The notes: generated by a model from the sequence alone, not told the origin. Counted from the stretch's first letter, positions 41,914 to 51,587 are shown. The stretch: 64,000 bases of DNA from Pachyseris speciosa (GCA_016490735.1 JAEMWC010000986.1:30001-94000), one strand, 5' to 3'. Translations and numbers: made by a program.

Positions 41914-42552
41914 ATGGAAATCCCTAATTATGATATTCAGGGTTTAAAGAATTCATTCAGACAGTTGTATCCGTATATGCCAAAAGACACTTTCAGGATG
42001 CTGCTGGCTGGTAATTCTGGATCTGGAAAGACAACATTGTTCATGCATCTGATTATGGAACCATTGGTTTATTATGATCAGATACATCTTTATGCAAAAA
42101 ATTTGGATCAAGACAAATATCAATATCTTCGGAAAGTAATGGATGAAATAAGCAGTCACATTGGATATCCTGCCTTGGTTTGCAGTCAAGAAGAGATATT
42201 GCCAGTTGAACAAATAAAAGACACAGATTTGCAGCGATTGGTTGTTTTTGATGATTTCGTGACTGATAAAAAACAAGATCAAATCATAAGCTATTTCATT
42301 CAAGGGAGACACAAGAACTGTTCAGTCATATATCTCACACAATCATTCTATGGATGCCCAAAATCAATCAGACTCAATTGCAGTCACTTCTGCCTTTATG
42401 ATTTCCCATCCTCAAGAGAAAGGAACTTGATTGCACAGGAGCTTGGAATCGACAAGAAGAAATACATTGAAGCAACCAAAAAACCATATTCCTTCTGTTA
42501 TGTTGACAAGCCGATGAAAACAATCAAGAGAAATTTTTATGGTGCTGTTTAA
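41914..42552 (+). CDS. FtsK/HerA-type genome packaging ATPase
   Basis: A 212-residue intact enzyme. Walker A GNSGSGKTT at residues 33-41, Walker B LVVFDDF (D113, D114), a sensor region SVIYLTQSFYG and the C-terminal LGIDKKKYIEATKK. This is the A32/FtsK-HerA superfamily motor that translocates DNA into capsids in Polintons, virophages and large DNA viruses. It starts the plus-strand half of the element and is followed by the fibre genes. Confidence 0.93.
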   Translation: MEIPNYDIQGLKNSFRQLYPYMPKDTFRMLLAGNSGSGKTTLFMHLIMEPLVYYDQIHLYAKNLDQDKYQYLRKVMDEISSHIGYPALVCSQEEILPVEQIKDTDLQRLVVFDDFVTDKKQDQIISYFIQGRHKNCSVIYLTQSFYGCPKSIRLNCSHFCLYDFPSSRERNLIAQELGIDKKKYIEATKKPYSFCYVDKPMKTIKRNFYGAV

Positions 42553-42568
42553 TCTAATCTAATATTAT

Positions 42569-42643
42569 ATGGCAATCAATAATTTCCAAAATGTTGAAAA
42601 ACAGGAGAATCCAAAAACAGAAAGAATCGAAAAATTAATCTAA
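42569..42643 (+). CDS. Possible 24-residue micro-ORF before the fibre gene
   Basis: ATG at 42569, preceded by AATCTAATCTAATATTAT, encodes a short charged peptide (MAINNFQNVEKQENPK and 8 more). Its stop codon overlaps the TAATCTAAC motif of the fibre gene. It could be a leader peptide or a remnant of a duplicated fibre start, since NxQxxVE resembles the fibre N-terminus only loosely. Confidence 0.3.
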   Translation: MAINNFQNVEKQENPKTERIEKLI

Positions 42644-42655
42644 CAAGATGATATA

Positions 42656-45600
42656 ATGGGAGTTTTTAATGCTCAAATAAATCAAGATAAAACAGAAACT
42701 GGTACTGGTGAAAGAGGCCCAGCTGGTCCAATTGGTCCCAAAGGTGAAAAAGGTGATAGAGGTCCAAAAGGTAATACAGGTGCAATTGGTCCACAAGGAG
42801 CTACTGGAGCTGTTGGTCCCAAAGGTGATGGATTTAGATTAACACAAGATGGTAATTATGACATTGAAAATAAACGTTTGACATATGTTGGTGATCCAGT
42901 AAATCATTATGATTCTGCTAACTTGGGATATGTTAATGATGCTGTTTTATCAATTGAAGGAACACGTGTTAATCCATTTAAATTTCTTCTTGAAGATATA
43001 TCAAAAACAACTATTCTTAGAAATGCAAATAATCTGCAATTTGAAGACTATGATAAAAGCCCTTACTCAATAAATAAAAAAGCCTTGTCTTTTGTTATCC
43101 ACTGCTGGTCTTACAACTGTTCTTCGTTTTGATCTGACACAATTGGAAGTTTCAAAGTACACTTTAGTTGTTGAGTTTTATACTGATGGTAGCCCAAACA
43201 ATGCAACAGTCGATGACGACAATCTGTCATCAAATTTAATTGAAAGAAAGGATTCAATAAAAAGAGCATTTCCAAAGACTCATCTTGTTGATGGTTATCT
43301 TAAGAGAATATTCTTCCTTGAAAAAACAAGTCATGGTTCCACATCAATGGAGTTATTGTTGATTTCACCATATTTACAAAATAATAAAAAACATTATGTT
43401 ATAGTTTATGGTGTTTACGGATTTTCAAATATTATTTTATCACATATTCACGATCCTGTTTTTGAAATTGAAAATGGTAATGTTGCATTCGATGGTAAAA
43501 TTGACATGAAATTAAACAAAATCATCAACCTGCAGGATAACCCCTCAAACCCACAAGACGCTGTAAACAAATCTTACGTTGATAATAAAACAGCTGATTT
43601 CCTTAATATAAACACTGGTGGTGTAATTTATGCACCTGTCAGCATGAATAGAAATGATCTATTTGGCATACCAGATAACCCAAGATTTGGTTATTCAGCT
43701 GTAAATAGAAACTATGTGAACAATAATTTTTTGAAACTAAATGGAAGCGTTGCGATGACTTCTGATTTGAATCTTGGAGGTAACAAATTGACTAATGTAT
43801 CAACACCAACTGCAAACAATGATACAGCCACAAAGGGGTATGTTGATACTGAAATTGCTGGAATTACTGGCATTGATGTTTCACCATTTCTTAAAAAAGA
43901 TGGAAGTGTTGCAATGACTGGTGATCTTGACATGGGTGACAATAAAATAACAAATGTTGAGACTCCAAACTCTGATAAAGATTCTGCCAACAAAAAGTAT
44001 GTTGATGACCTTATTTTATCAGCATCTGGTACTCAACGCAACCCATTCGCTTTTCTGTTAAAAGACAAATCCAAGTCTTCTGTAGTCAGTGGTGCGGAAA
44101 ACCTTCAAATTGAGAATTTTGACAGATCACCTTATCACATAAACAAGTCGTCATTGTCTTTTATCATTTCACATAGTGGTAACTTTACATCCAAAATTCG
44201 TTTTAATGTGACATCTTTGAGAAACAGTCAGTACACTTTTGTTGTTGAGTTTTACTCACCATCAGACCCAAGAAGTGCAACAGTCGATTTAACCCTTCCA
44301 ACTGTAAATATACGAGATGCGGGACAGCCGTTTCAAAAACCTTTTCTCAAAACACCACACGTTGATGGTTACATGAAAAAACTTTTCCGAATCGAAAAAA
44401 CCAGTGGTGGTCAAGCGGCAATACAGGTGGAACTTTCCAGCACAGCTCCTGCGTCTAACACCAAAACACATATCATCGTTTATGGGGCCTATGGCTTTCA
44501 TACCAACTTGTCTTACTTTGTCCATGACCCAGCGTATGAAATTGAAAACGGCCATGTTGCATTTGGTAGTAATGTTGACATGAAATTGAACAAAATCCTC
44601 AACCTGCAGGATAACCCCTCAAACCCACAAGATGCTGTAAACAAAAAATATGTTGATGCTGAAATTGCTGGTATTGATGTTTCTCAATTTCTTAAAAAAG
44701 ATGGAAGTGTTATAATGACCGGCAATCAGGATTTTGGGGGGTTTATTATTAGAGGTCATGGGATAGGAAACCAACCAGCAGATCTTGTGAATAAATCGTA
44801 TATTGACACTAATCTCGCATCAAAAAGCAGTATCGGTCAAACTCTACTTCGAGATGGAACACAAGAAATGACTGCTAATTTAAATCTGGCTGGTAACAAA
44901 GTGATCAACTGTGCAACACCAACTGCTAACACGGATGCTGCCAACAAAAGATATGTTGACCAGGCCCCTTTTCTTAAACTTGTCGGAGGTCAAATGGCTG
45001 GTGATATTGACATGGGTGATAACACACTCGCAAACTTAAAAGAAGGAACAAATAAAACCGATGCCGTAAATTTAGATCAATTAGAAAAAAGTCATATTTC
45101 ATCTGCTTCTCATCCAAAGAATGCTTTCAAATATTTGATGAATGATATTAATGAAATTAGCACTGAATATGGCTTGACAGTTAATGGATATGTCAATTTA
45201 CCTCGCTCACCACATTTGATTTTAAAAAAGGTCATTGATATAGACTTGAATAAAGAAGCTAATCATATTTACAGAGCTAGAATTGGATTTAATATGTACA
45301 CAATAAATGATGGAAAATACACTTTCATTCTTGAATGGCTATTTCCTGATTATGAAGGAATGAGTCTTAGTAGTGTAACATTCAGTGCAACTGGTGGAAT
45401 TACAATTCATAAAACTGTAGGGAGAAAATTTGATAACAGAAATGAAGATCATTCGAGATATTTATTATGGATTGAAAAACCATCAGCAAGTTCACCACCT
45501 GAATATTTATATTGTACTATTCATATTAATGCTAATCCAACTTATCCAAATAAGTACAAAGTTCATTGTGTTGCATATGGTATTGATTTTGAAGCTGTAG

Positions 45601-46265
45601 ACGTTCCATCAAGTGTTTACGACTTCGCTGAAGCTTATAAAATTGTGAATGAAAAACTACAATTACAAACTGATTTAGATTTGAACGGACATGCTTTGAT
45701 TGATAATTCATCAAACTTATTCGATGGTCAAAACGGTGAATTGACAATGCTAAATAATATTAATATGAACACATATTTGATAAAAGAGGCTAAACTTGGT
45801 GGTAATTTAAATATGAATGGACATAATATTTACAATGGAAATGATCTGTTATTTGAAATTACCTCAAATCAAATAAAAGTTCCACGCCCTTTAATTTTAT
45901 CAGGGTTAGTTTATAAAATAGTAAGTTCTTTGTTAACCGGCTCTTCCGCATCAGAGGATGTTTTTTCTATGCCAACGCTTTGGGCTCCATATACACCGTT
46001 TTTTAAAGAATTGATTCGCACCGATTTACATTTTTATGACCGCACTTCCATGCCACAAAATGGTTCTTTTCGTGTTTATGTCACTGTTGGAGGAAAAGAA
46101 CAACGGCTTACATCTCACAATATTTCCAAAGGGGAAACTGGGTGGGTAGTTTTGTCAAGCATTAGGACACACTTGTATTTTCCAACAGCTACTGCATTAA
46201 CGTTTAAAATTACCGGACTTAACCAGAGAACAAGAGTAACGCTTACTGCTGAGTTTCTTGCATAA
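42656..46265 (+). CDS. Collagen-stalked fibre protein with phage tail-type repeats, one frameshift
   Basis: Likely spike for host attachment. The N-terminus MGVFN is followed by about 13 collagen G-x-y triplets (ERGPAGPIGPKGEKG and on). Next is a 115-residue module containing NPFKFLLEDISK and SPYSINKKALSF, repeated later around residues 460-560. Then come many stalk repeats of the type LKKDGSVAMTGDLDMGDNKI and DAVNKKYVD, as in phage tail fibres, and a C-terminal beta-rich domain (DFNGHALIDN-like and final LTAEFLA). Frames 42656-43132 and 43092-46265 join through a one-base indel near 43100. TAATCTAACA precedes the ATG. The old fibre shares the QAPFLxLxGGQMAGDIDM stretch. Confidence 0.85.
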
Positions 46266-46346
46266 AATTTTATTTTTGGAAATATGATGGGGGAGGATGT
46301 TGACCATAATCCATTCACACTTAAATTAATCTAAAATAATATTATA

Positions 46347-47279
46347 ATGGGAGTATTCAATCAAGATAATACAAGAACTGGTGAAAGAGGTCCAAAAGGT
46401 GATAATGGCAATGGATTTACATTAACACAAGATGGGCATTTTGATATTGGAGGAAATAAAATAACAAATGTTAATGAAGGAACATCGGATGATGATTGTG
46501 TAACAAAAAAACAACTAGATTTGAAGTTAGATAGAGCAACTTTTGTTATTTCAAATTCACTGCCTGGTATACCTGTTCTTGATGGAATTTCAATTGCTTT
46601 GATACCAGCTCTGTCTGTAGTGACAACTGATGCTGATGATAGAGTTTCTAGTTGGCTGGATCCTGTTAATAATGTCACTTTTACACAAACTTCTAATTCG
46701 AAAAAACCATTGTTACTGAGAGATTCAGTCAAGAAAAAGTTTTTCATACGTTTTGATGGCAGTGATGACTACTTGGAGAACAGTTCATTTGATGTTTCTA
46801 AAGTTGCTGGACGGAGTGGAAATACTTGTACTGTTATAATCATTGCAAACACAAAACAAATAAAATGTCAATCACAATTTCAATGGGGTGAGGGTGCTGT
46901 TAGATTTGGTGTTCATCTGCCTTGGATTAATGGAGCATGTTATATTGATTTCGGTTCTACATTAAATGGAAGACTTGCTGTTTCTTCTTTGGCTGATCTG
47001 ACGGGAAATATTGAAGTTTTTACTGTTCGAGTTGATGGTCATAATATGGAATTTTTCAGAGGTATTTCATCAATGACACCAGTTGGAACAGGATCAATTT
47101 CAGCAACATTGACTGGTAGTGCACAAGAAATGTTTATTGGTTGTCAAGTTCATACAGATGGTTCTGCAATTAATTTTTGTGAAATGGATCTTTATGCTTT
47201 TGCTGTTTGGCAGAAATCACTAACTAACCAAGAACTGAGAAATATGTATCGTTTTCTTGAAGATTATTTCGATCTTTGA
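46347..47279 (+). CDS. Short collagen fibre with LamG/lectin-like head
   Basis: Begins MGVFNQDNTRTGERGPKGDN, the same opening as the large fibre, then one FTLTQDGHFDIGGNKITNV stalk repeat and a 220-residue C-terminal beta-sandwich with VSSWLDPVNNVTF, FIRFDGSDDYLENSSF and LYAFAVWQKSLTNQELRNMY. That succession (strand with FDG, then a final W-x-x-x-L-T-x-x-E-x-x helix) is the concanavalin A-like/laminin G lectin fold. It is probably an alternative or additional glycan-binding spike. TTAATCTAAAATAATA precedes the ATG. Confidence 0.8.
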   Translation: MGVFNQDNTRTGERGPKGDNGNGFTLTQDGHFDIGGNKITNVNEGTSDDDCVTKKQLDLKLDRATFVISNSLPGIPVLDGISIALIPALSVVTTDADDRVSSWLDPVNNVTFTQTSNSKKPLLLRDSVKKKFFIRFDGSDDYLENSSFDVSKVAGRSGNTCTVIIIANTKQIKCQSQFQWGEGAVRFGVHLPWINGACYIDFGSTLNGRLAVSSLADLTGNIEVFTVRVDGHNMEFFRGISSMTPVGTGSISATLTGSAQEMFIGCQVHTDGSAINFCEMDLYAFAVWQKSLTNQELRNMYRFLEDYFDL

Positions 47280-47297
47280 ATTATGTAATCAATTATT

Positions 47298-47775
47298 ATG
47301 AAGCAGATTATAAGATTTGTACGATGGTTCATTCGGGATGCTGAACGGAAAAACCCTGGTGTTGATAAGAGGATTTTGAAATCAGCTTTGGTTTACCAGT
47401 TTCTATATCACAAACATTTCAACAAATATATTGAAGTGAGAGATATTATCCAGGAGCATATAGGCATTGGATTAATCGGTCCCGGTGAAGGCTGCTTAAC
47501 ACATTTTTTGGAGCATACTCTTGGTTGGATTGACGTGTTACAAACGCATGCAATATTACACGATGCTTTCGGCAGATTCTATGTCAAACATGGTCTTGAT
47601 AGAGGATATTCTTATGCTTTTCCATGTTTCTTATCGACTAAATTAAGTAAGTTATCTCCTCTGAGTGGCCAGATCTCTGGAATACTTTATTGCATATTCA
47701 AGAGAATCATTATGTAAAAGATATATATGAAAGAGCGAAAAAGCATATTCAGCTGGAACCATATTTCAGGTGAAT
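47298..47775 (+). CDS. Small late protein, unrecognised
   Basis: A 139-residue frame (47298-47717) with a basic N-terminus (IIRFVRWFIRDAERKNPG), EVRDIIQEHIGIGLIGPGEG and GYSYAFPCF. An open, protein-like continuation (LHIQENHYVKDIYERAKKH) exists in another frame to about 47775, overlapping the next gene start, so the C-terminus may be shifted by an indel near 47675. I cannot assign a function. It lies between the lectin fibre and the hydrophobic-core protein. Confidence 0.55.
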
Positions 47776-48212
47776 TAACAGAAGATCAGGTAAATGAATT
47801 AAAATCCTATTACCAAACATATCACAGAAAGTGTTGGGCTCATAAACAGGCGGTTAAACGGTTCAAAAAATGGAAATTACTTGGGAACTCATTGTCCATC
47901 ATCTTTGCAACTGGGGGTCTTGCCGCAAGTATTTCGACTGGTGGTGTTAGTTTAGTTGCCATCAGTACGGTATCACTTTTAATACAAGGTTGGATGAAAC
48001 ACAAGAACCTTGACATGAAAATACAGAATTGTACATATGCTTATCAAAGCTACCAGCATCTTCTCAATACAATAAAAGAAACCATGAGAAGCGGTAATTT
48101 TGATAATTCCAGCATACACAATACAATGAAGAACATAGACGATTATGTTGTTGATAATAGTCCAATTATTGATAAGTACCTACTGAAATATGATGAAAAA
48201 TTCACTGTTTGA
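47727..48212 (+). CDS. Small late protein with hydrophobic core
   Basis: 161 residues. Helical N-terminal part (LKSYYQTYHRKCWAHKQAVK), a glycine/alanine/serine-rich hydrophobic segment at about 50-92 (FATGGLAASISTGGVSLVAI), then a polar helical tail. The layout resembles pore- or membrane-active helical proteins of the apolipoprotein L kind only in general form. The old element has a homologue at 28531-29051. A membrane role in entry or egress is inference. It overlaps the convergent VLTF3-like gene by 11 bp. Confidence 0.65.
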   Translation: MKERKSIFSWNHISGELTEDQVNELKSYYQTYHRKCWAHKQAVKRFKKWKLLGNSLSIIFATGGLAASISTGGVSLVAISTVSLLIQGWMKHKNLDMKIQNCTYAYQSYQHLLNTIKETMRSGNFDNSSIHNTMKNIDDYVVDNSPIIDKYLLKYDEKFTV

Positions 48213-48837
48213 TAATACGAATAATCTTACCAAATATTAACAATAGAATCTCAACCCAATATTGATTATAAAATTTCAGTGTTTTCTTTGAGTTGGTTAA
48301 TATGATATACTCATAAGGCAGATCCATCATCATAAACAATTGTTTCAGAATGAATTTGGTGTTTATCATTCTTTTACGATTCTTATTCACCGAAGGGATG
48401 ATAGTGTCTATCTCCTTGAATATTCTTAATATTTTACCCTTATCTTTTACTGAAATTTGAAATCTATTCTTGCAACATATACCATTTATCACATTTTCAA
48501 TATGGTACTTCCGATGATATATAGATTTCCGCTTTATTTTATACATATTATTATGAAAGTCAACGTACTCCTTACAATAATCATAACCATAGACTGAACC
48601 ACAATTTGTACAAACATTTTCACCATTGTCATTAATCATTTTCTGATTATCACAACATGGTTCATTTTTGACACTATGTTCTGCTATCTTCTGATCACAT
48701 AAAGGACATATTAGATATTTTTCTACTTCAACAAAATATTCGTGAATATCTGGATTACAAAAATCATTTACCATCTGGCTACCTGACCTGATTTGAGAGG
48801 GCTTTTCCAAGGCCCGGAGATTTCTTTCTTTCGTCAT
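48202..48837 (-). CDS. VLTF3-like late transcription factor
   Basis: 211 residues with two zinc knuckles (C44-P-L-C47 and C76-T-N-C79, plus CC61-62) and the family-typical basic block KRKSIYHRKYHIENVI at about 103-117. This combination matches the poxvirus VLTF-3/A2-like family present in many nucleocytoplasmic DNA viruses and some Polintons, where it activates late genes. The first 24 residues are encoded in the right TIR and are identical to the polymerase N-terminus. It reads inward from the TIR. Confidence 0.8.
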   Translation of the reverse strand: MTKERNLRALEKPSQIRSGSQMVNDFCNPDIHEYFVEVEKYLICPLCDQKIAEHSVKNEPCCDNQKMINDNGENVCTNCGSVYGYDYCKEYVDFHNNMYKIKRKSIYHRKYHIENVINGICCKNRFQISVKDKGKILRIFKEIDTIIPSVNKNRKRMINTKFILKQLFMMMDLPYEYIILTNSKKTLKFYNQYWVEILLLIFGKIIRIIKQ

Positions 48838-49232
48838 TCTCCATTTAACCTAAAGCGATATGTCTTTAAGTGTTTTTTATATCATAAAGTACTTAAATAG
48901 TTGACCTTGGAAAATGGGAAAAATGCCGTTCTACCTGAATACTGCTCATATATACTAATTATCGCTTAGAATGTTGAAATTAGCCGTTTCTCGACGAATA
49001 CTACTCAAATATGCTCATTCCGCTTAGAATATTGAAATCAGCCGTTTCTCGACGAATACTACTCAATTCTTTCATTCATCATCCTGATGTCTAAAATATT
49101 GAAATATTCTGGGAGAAAACGCTAATTATAGATTTGGAAAATTTGACCTTGACCTTGGGAAAAAGTGTGCTGTTTTGAAAAATTGCGCAATTTTATGGAA
49201 CATGTGCTAGATCACCCATGTACTATACTACT
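48765..49232. repeat. Right terminal inverted repeat (468 bp)
   Basis: Reverse complement of the left TIR, ending CCCATGTACTATACTACT. Includes the inverted subterminal repeats and the first 73 bp of the VLTF3-like coding region. Confidence 0.95.
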
Positions 49233-49238
49233 GGACTT
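49233..49238. repeat. Target site duplication, right (GGACTT)
   Basis: Identical to 29848-29853. Confidence 0.9.
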
Positions 49239-49331
49239 CGACCCCTGGATTATTTTCATTGACGATGCAAGTGAATCGGGTGTCGATTTCCATTCTTACA
49301 CAGCTTGTTATTGGTTTCTTCAAAACAAAGG

Positions 49332-49440
49332 CTAACCACCGACGAACGGAAGTGGCAGTTCAGTTCGGCAGTTCGTGGGCAAAGAACGCGTGACGAGCCC
49401 AAAGACGTCTGCGAAGGAGGCTAAAGGTTTCTGAAACTGT
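49332..49440. repeat. Inverted repeat at the border of the old right arm
   Basis: Imperfect reverse complement of 29690-29815 (GGCTAACC at the outer edge; ACGCGTGACGAGCCCAAAGA inside). Before the young insertion the two repeats faced each other about 170 bp apart. Confidence 0.65.
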
Positions 49441-49489
49441 GGCCAAACAATGATTGCAAAAGCAGGCGCTTTAGCAGATCTTTCTTCCC

Positions 49490-50240
49490 GTGCCGCAGCG
49501 AATTCCTCGACCAAAGTTTGACATACCAACACCCAACGCAGTGCACAAAGCTGATCTGCTTTTTATGCTGCATGACAAGGTGGGACGCAAAACTTTCAAA
49601 TGTGCGCTCACTGTGGTCGACATGGCCAGCCGCTTCAAGGCAGCTGAGCCTCTGACCTCGAAAAATTCTGACGAAGTTGCCCAGGCATTTGAGAAGATTT
49701 ACAGACGAGGCCCTCTCAAGTGGCCAAAGCTGCTGCAGGTGGACCTGGGGCGAGAGTTCATGGGATGGGAATGCTTCAACTGCATTCTTGCTGAGCGTCT
49801 GTTCGGGCACCAGTACGCAGTCGAAATGCGGCTGCCAGAGGGTGAGCAGTCTGTTGTGTGGGTGGCAAGGCTGCCGCGGGTTGTGGCTGCTCTCAACAAC
49901 CAAACCACACGGCTGACGGGTTTGAAACCCACAGATGCAATCCGAGAACAATCTGTTTTTGCACAGCCTGCAACGCCATATTTCAGGCCTGTTGGAATGG
50001 CCGCAAAAGTCCTCCCAGCTGGTGTGGAAGTGCCCTATTTGTTTCAACCGGGTGAGTTGGAAGGTGGTGTGTGAAGAGCCACAGATCCTATTTGGTCTTT
50101 GAGTGTTCGAAGTTGAAAGAACCATGGTGAAACCCAACCAACCCATCATGTATTGGCTTGCTGACCCTGGGCTTAAAGACAGCTTTGTTCGGGAAGAGTT
50201 GATGGTTGTTCCTTCGAATACCGAGCTCCCTCCTGCCAAG
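49490..50240 (+). pseudogene. Polinton integrase, old copy
   Basis: The frame shows PTPNAVHKADLLFMLHDKVG with the first catalytic-type Asp, ALTVVDMASRFKAAEPL, and LLQVDLGREFMG with the second. The segment that should carry the catalytic Glu (VERWN in the young copy) is not recognisable; instead a region reading VVAALNNQTTRLTGLKPTDA follows. After a frameshift near 50075 an SH3-like end (FEVERTMVKPN, GLKDSFVREELM) continues to about 50235. It runs tail-to-tail into the old polymerase end. Confidence 0.75.
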
Positions 50241-50350
50241 CCTGGTTAAATGTGGTATTCGATGGGTTTGGTGTGAATTCCGTCTGACAATACCCACCGC
50301 TTGTCGTAGAATGCGCTCAGGCCCAGCTTCTGCTGCACATAAGTAACCAT

Positions 50351-51101
50351 ATTATGAAAGGTTTTCGTCATCGTGGTTTCAAATGATAGCTGAGTTCATC
50401 TTTTGTCTCACAATTGAATCACGACTGGCTGCATGTGAGTATAAGAAGCACCGTGGTTGGTGGTGATTGGTGCATTTTGATCCTCGCTTAGGCTGTTGTT
50501 GATTGGAGGATTTCGATCCTTGTCCTTCAGACTAGAAATTGTTCCCTCAGCGGTCCGCTTTGGTACTGATAGGCTGTTGTGGTGTTTGATCGTGGACATC
50601 CACGCTACAGGAACTTCAATTCCACTGTTCCTGTTGATGTTGTTATGGTGAAGTCTTATGTGAATAACCTCTTTAACCCTAGGGGTGTACCAATGTGGGT
50701 CTTGGTCAATAAATTTAACTTCGTCCCAGGGCGGATAATGTCTGGTCGCGTTGCTATGTCTGAAACGGTGGAGGATTGGGTTTGAGCAAGCCGTATGTCT
50801 CTCTCGTGTTCCTTAATCCGTTCATGCATAGATCTTCCCTTCTCTCCAATATAAATCTTACCACATTCGCAGGGAATCTTGTATACTACTCCGTCTTTTT
50901 TTACTGGATCGACAATGTCCTTAGGTCGCACTGGGTGTGATCTAAGAAAAACGCAGCAATCACCACCAGCCACGGTGCTTCTTATACTCACATGCAGCCA
51001 GTTGACACCATCGCCTGATGAAGACCAGCAGTATAGTGGTCGAAACGTCGCGATCCACATCTTTGTGACTCAATTGTAAGACAAAAGATTAACTCAGCTA
51101 T
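50351..51101 (-). mobile_element. Penelope-like element fragment with GIY-YIG endonuclease
   Basis: The insert is flanked by CATAAGTAACCAT at 50338-50350 and 51102-51114. Its ends are inverted copies of each other (AGCTGAGTTCATCTTTTGTC against GACAAAAGATTAACTCAGCT, and GGCTGCATGTGAGTATAAGA in opposite orientation). The minus strand encodes GVVYKIPCECGKIYIGEKGR and MHERIKEHERDIR, the GIY-YIG nuclease of Penelope-like elements (about 50700-50890). The reverse transcriptase is missing. A hammerhead ribozyme-like motif lies at 51009-51056. Confidence 0.85.
51009..51056 (+). ncRNA. Hammerhead ribozyme-like motif
   Basis: CTGATGA (51015-51021), a stem II hairpin GACCA-loop-TGGTC, then GAAAC (51042-51046) followed by GTC. 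This is the conserved catalytic core of hammerhead ribozymes with minimal stem III, known from Penelope-like elements. The outer stem I was not verified. Confidence 0.6.
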
Positions 51102-51587
51102 CATAAGTAACCATCTTTCCCTCTCTCATGTGGGAGCCTTTGTTTTTAGCCATGTCTTTGTGTCCCTCGAGTGCGTTCTTGAACCTTTCCCACCTGATTG
51201 CGTTTTGCCTTTTTGTTCATTCCTTTTGTGCTGAACTTGGTTTTCCCCTCTTCTGGATCCACGAAGTAGCGCTTTGAAGAGAGAGCAATCATTTGGTCTC
51301 CTTCACAGTCCAACTTGAAAAGCCTGGGGAACAACTGCTCCATTCATCCCACGCCAGCCACTGATTTTTTTCTTTTTCGAACTGAGCTCTCTTCTCCGGT
51401 TTCACAATATCTTCCAACTTGTCAGCAGAAATCGCCATGTAGTTGCTATCGGTGTCCATCTGGATCAATTCGAAGTCTTGCCAGTCCACAAACTTATCCA
51501 GAAAGTCATAATAAAACCCAAGCATTCTGAGTTTCACAAGTTGGTACACCGCGATGGCCAAAATACAATGTTTCACCTTAAAGATCC

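Larger units (their letters stand above)
29854..49232. mobile_element. Near-intact Polinton/Maverick (adintovirus-like) element, 19,379 bp
   Basis: The element is bounded by 468 bp TIRs and GGACTT duplications and contains the defining set of self-synthesising virus-like transposons: protein-primed polymerase, retroviral-type integrase, adenain-like protease, packaging ATPase, MCP and penton, plus PLA2, PX, fibres, nuclease and a VLTF3-like factor. Genes on the left (nuclease to coiled coil) are minus, those from ATPase to small late proteins plus; the outermost two read inward from the TIRs. TIRs differ at only about three positions, so insertion is recent. At least five genes show one-base frameshifts. 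Confidence 0.95.

Noticed and set aside
42700..42830. Host collagen exon
   Set aside because: The collagen triplets are in frame with phage-type fibre repeats inside the Polinton and preceded by its TCTA motif.
49421..50239. 272-residue minus-strand frame
   Set aside because: Antisense of the degraded integrase; the plus frame carries the rve motifs.
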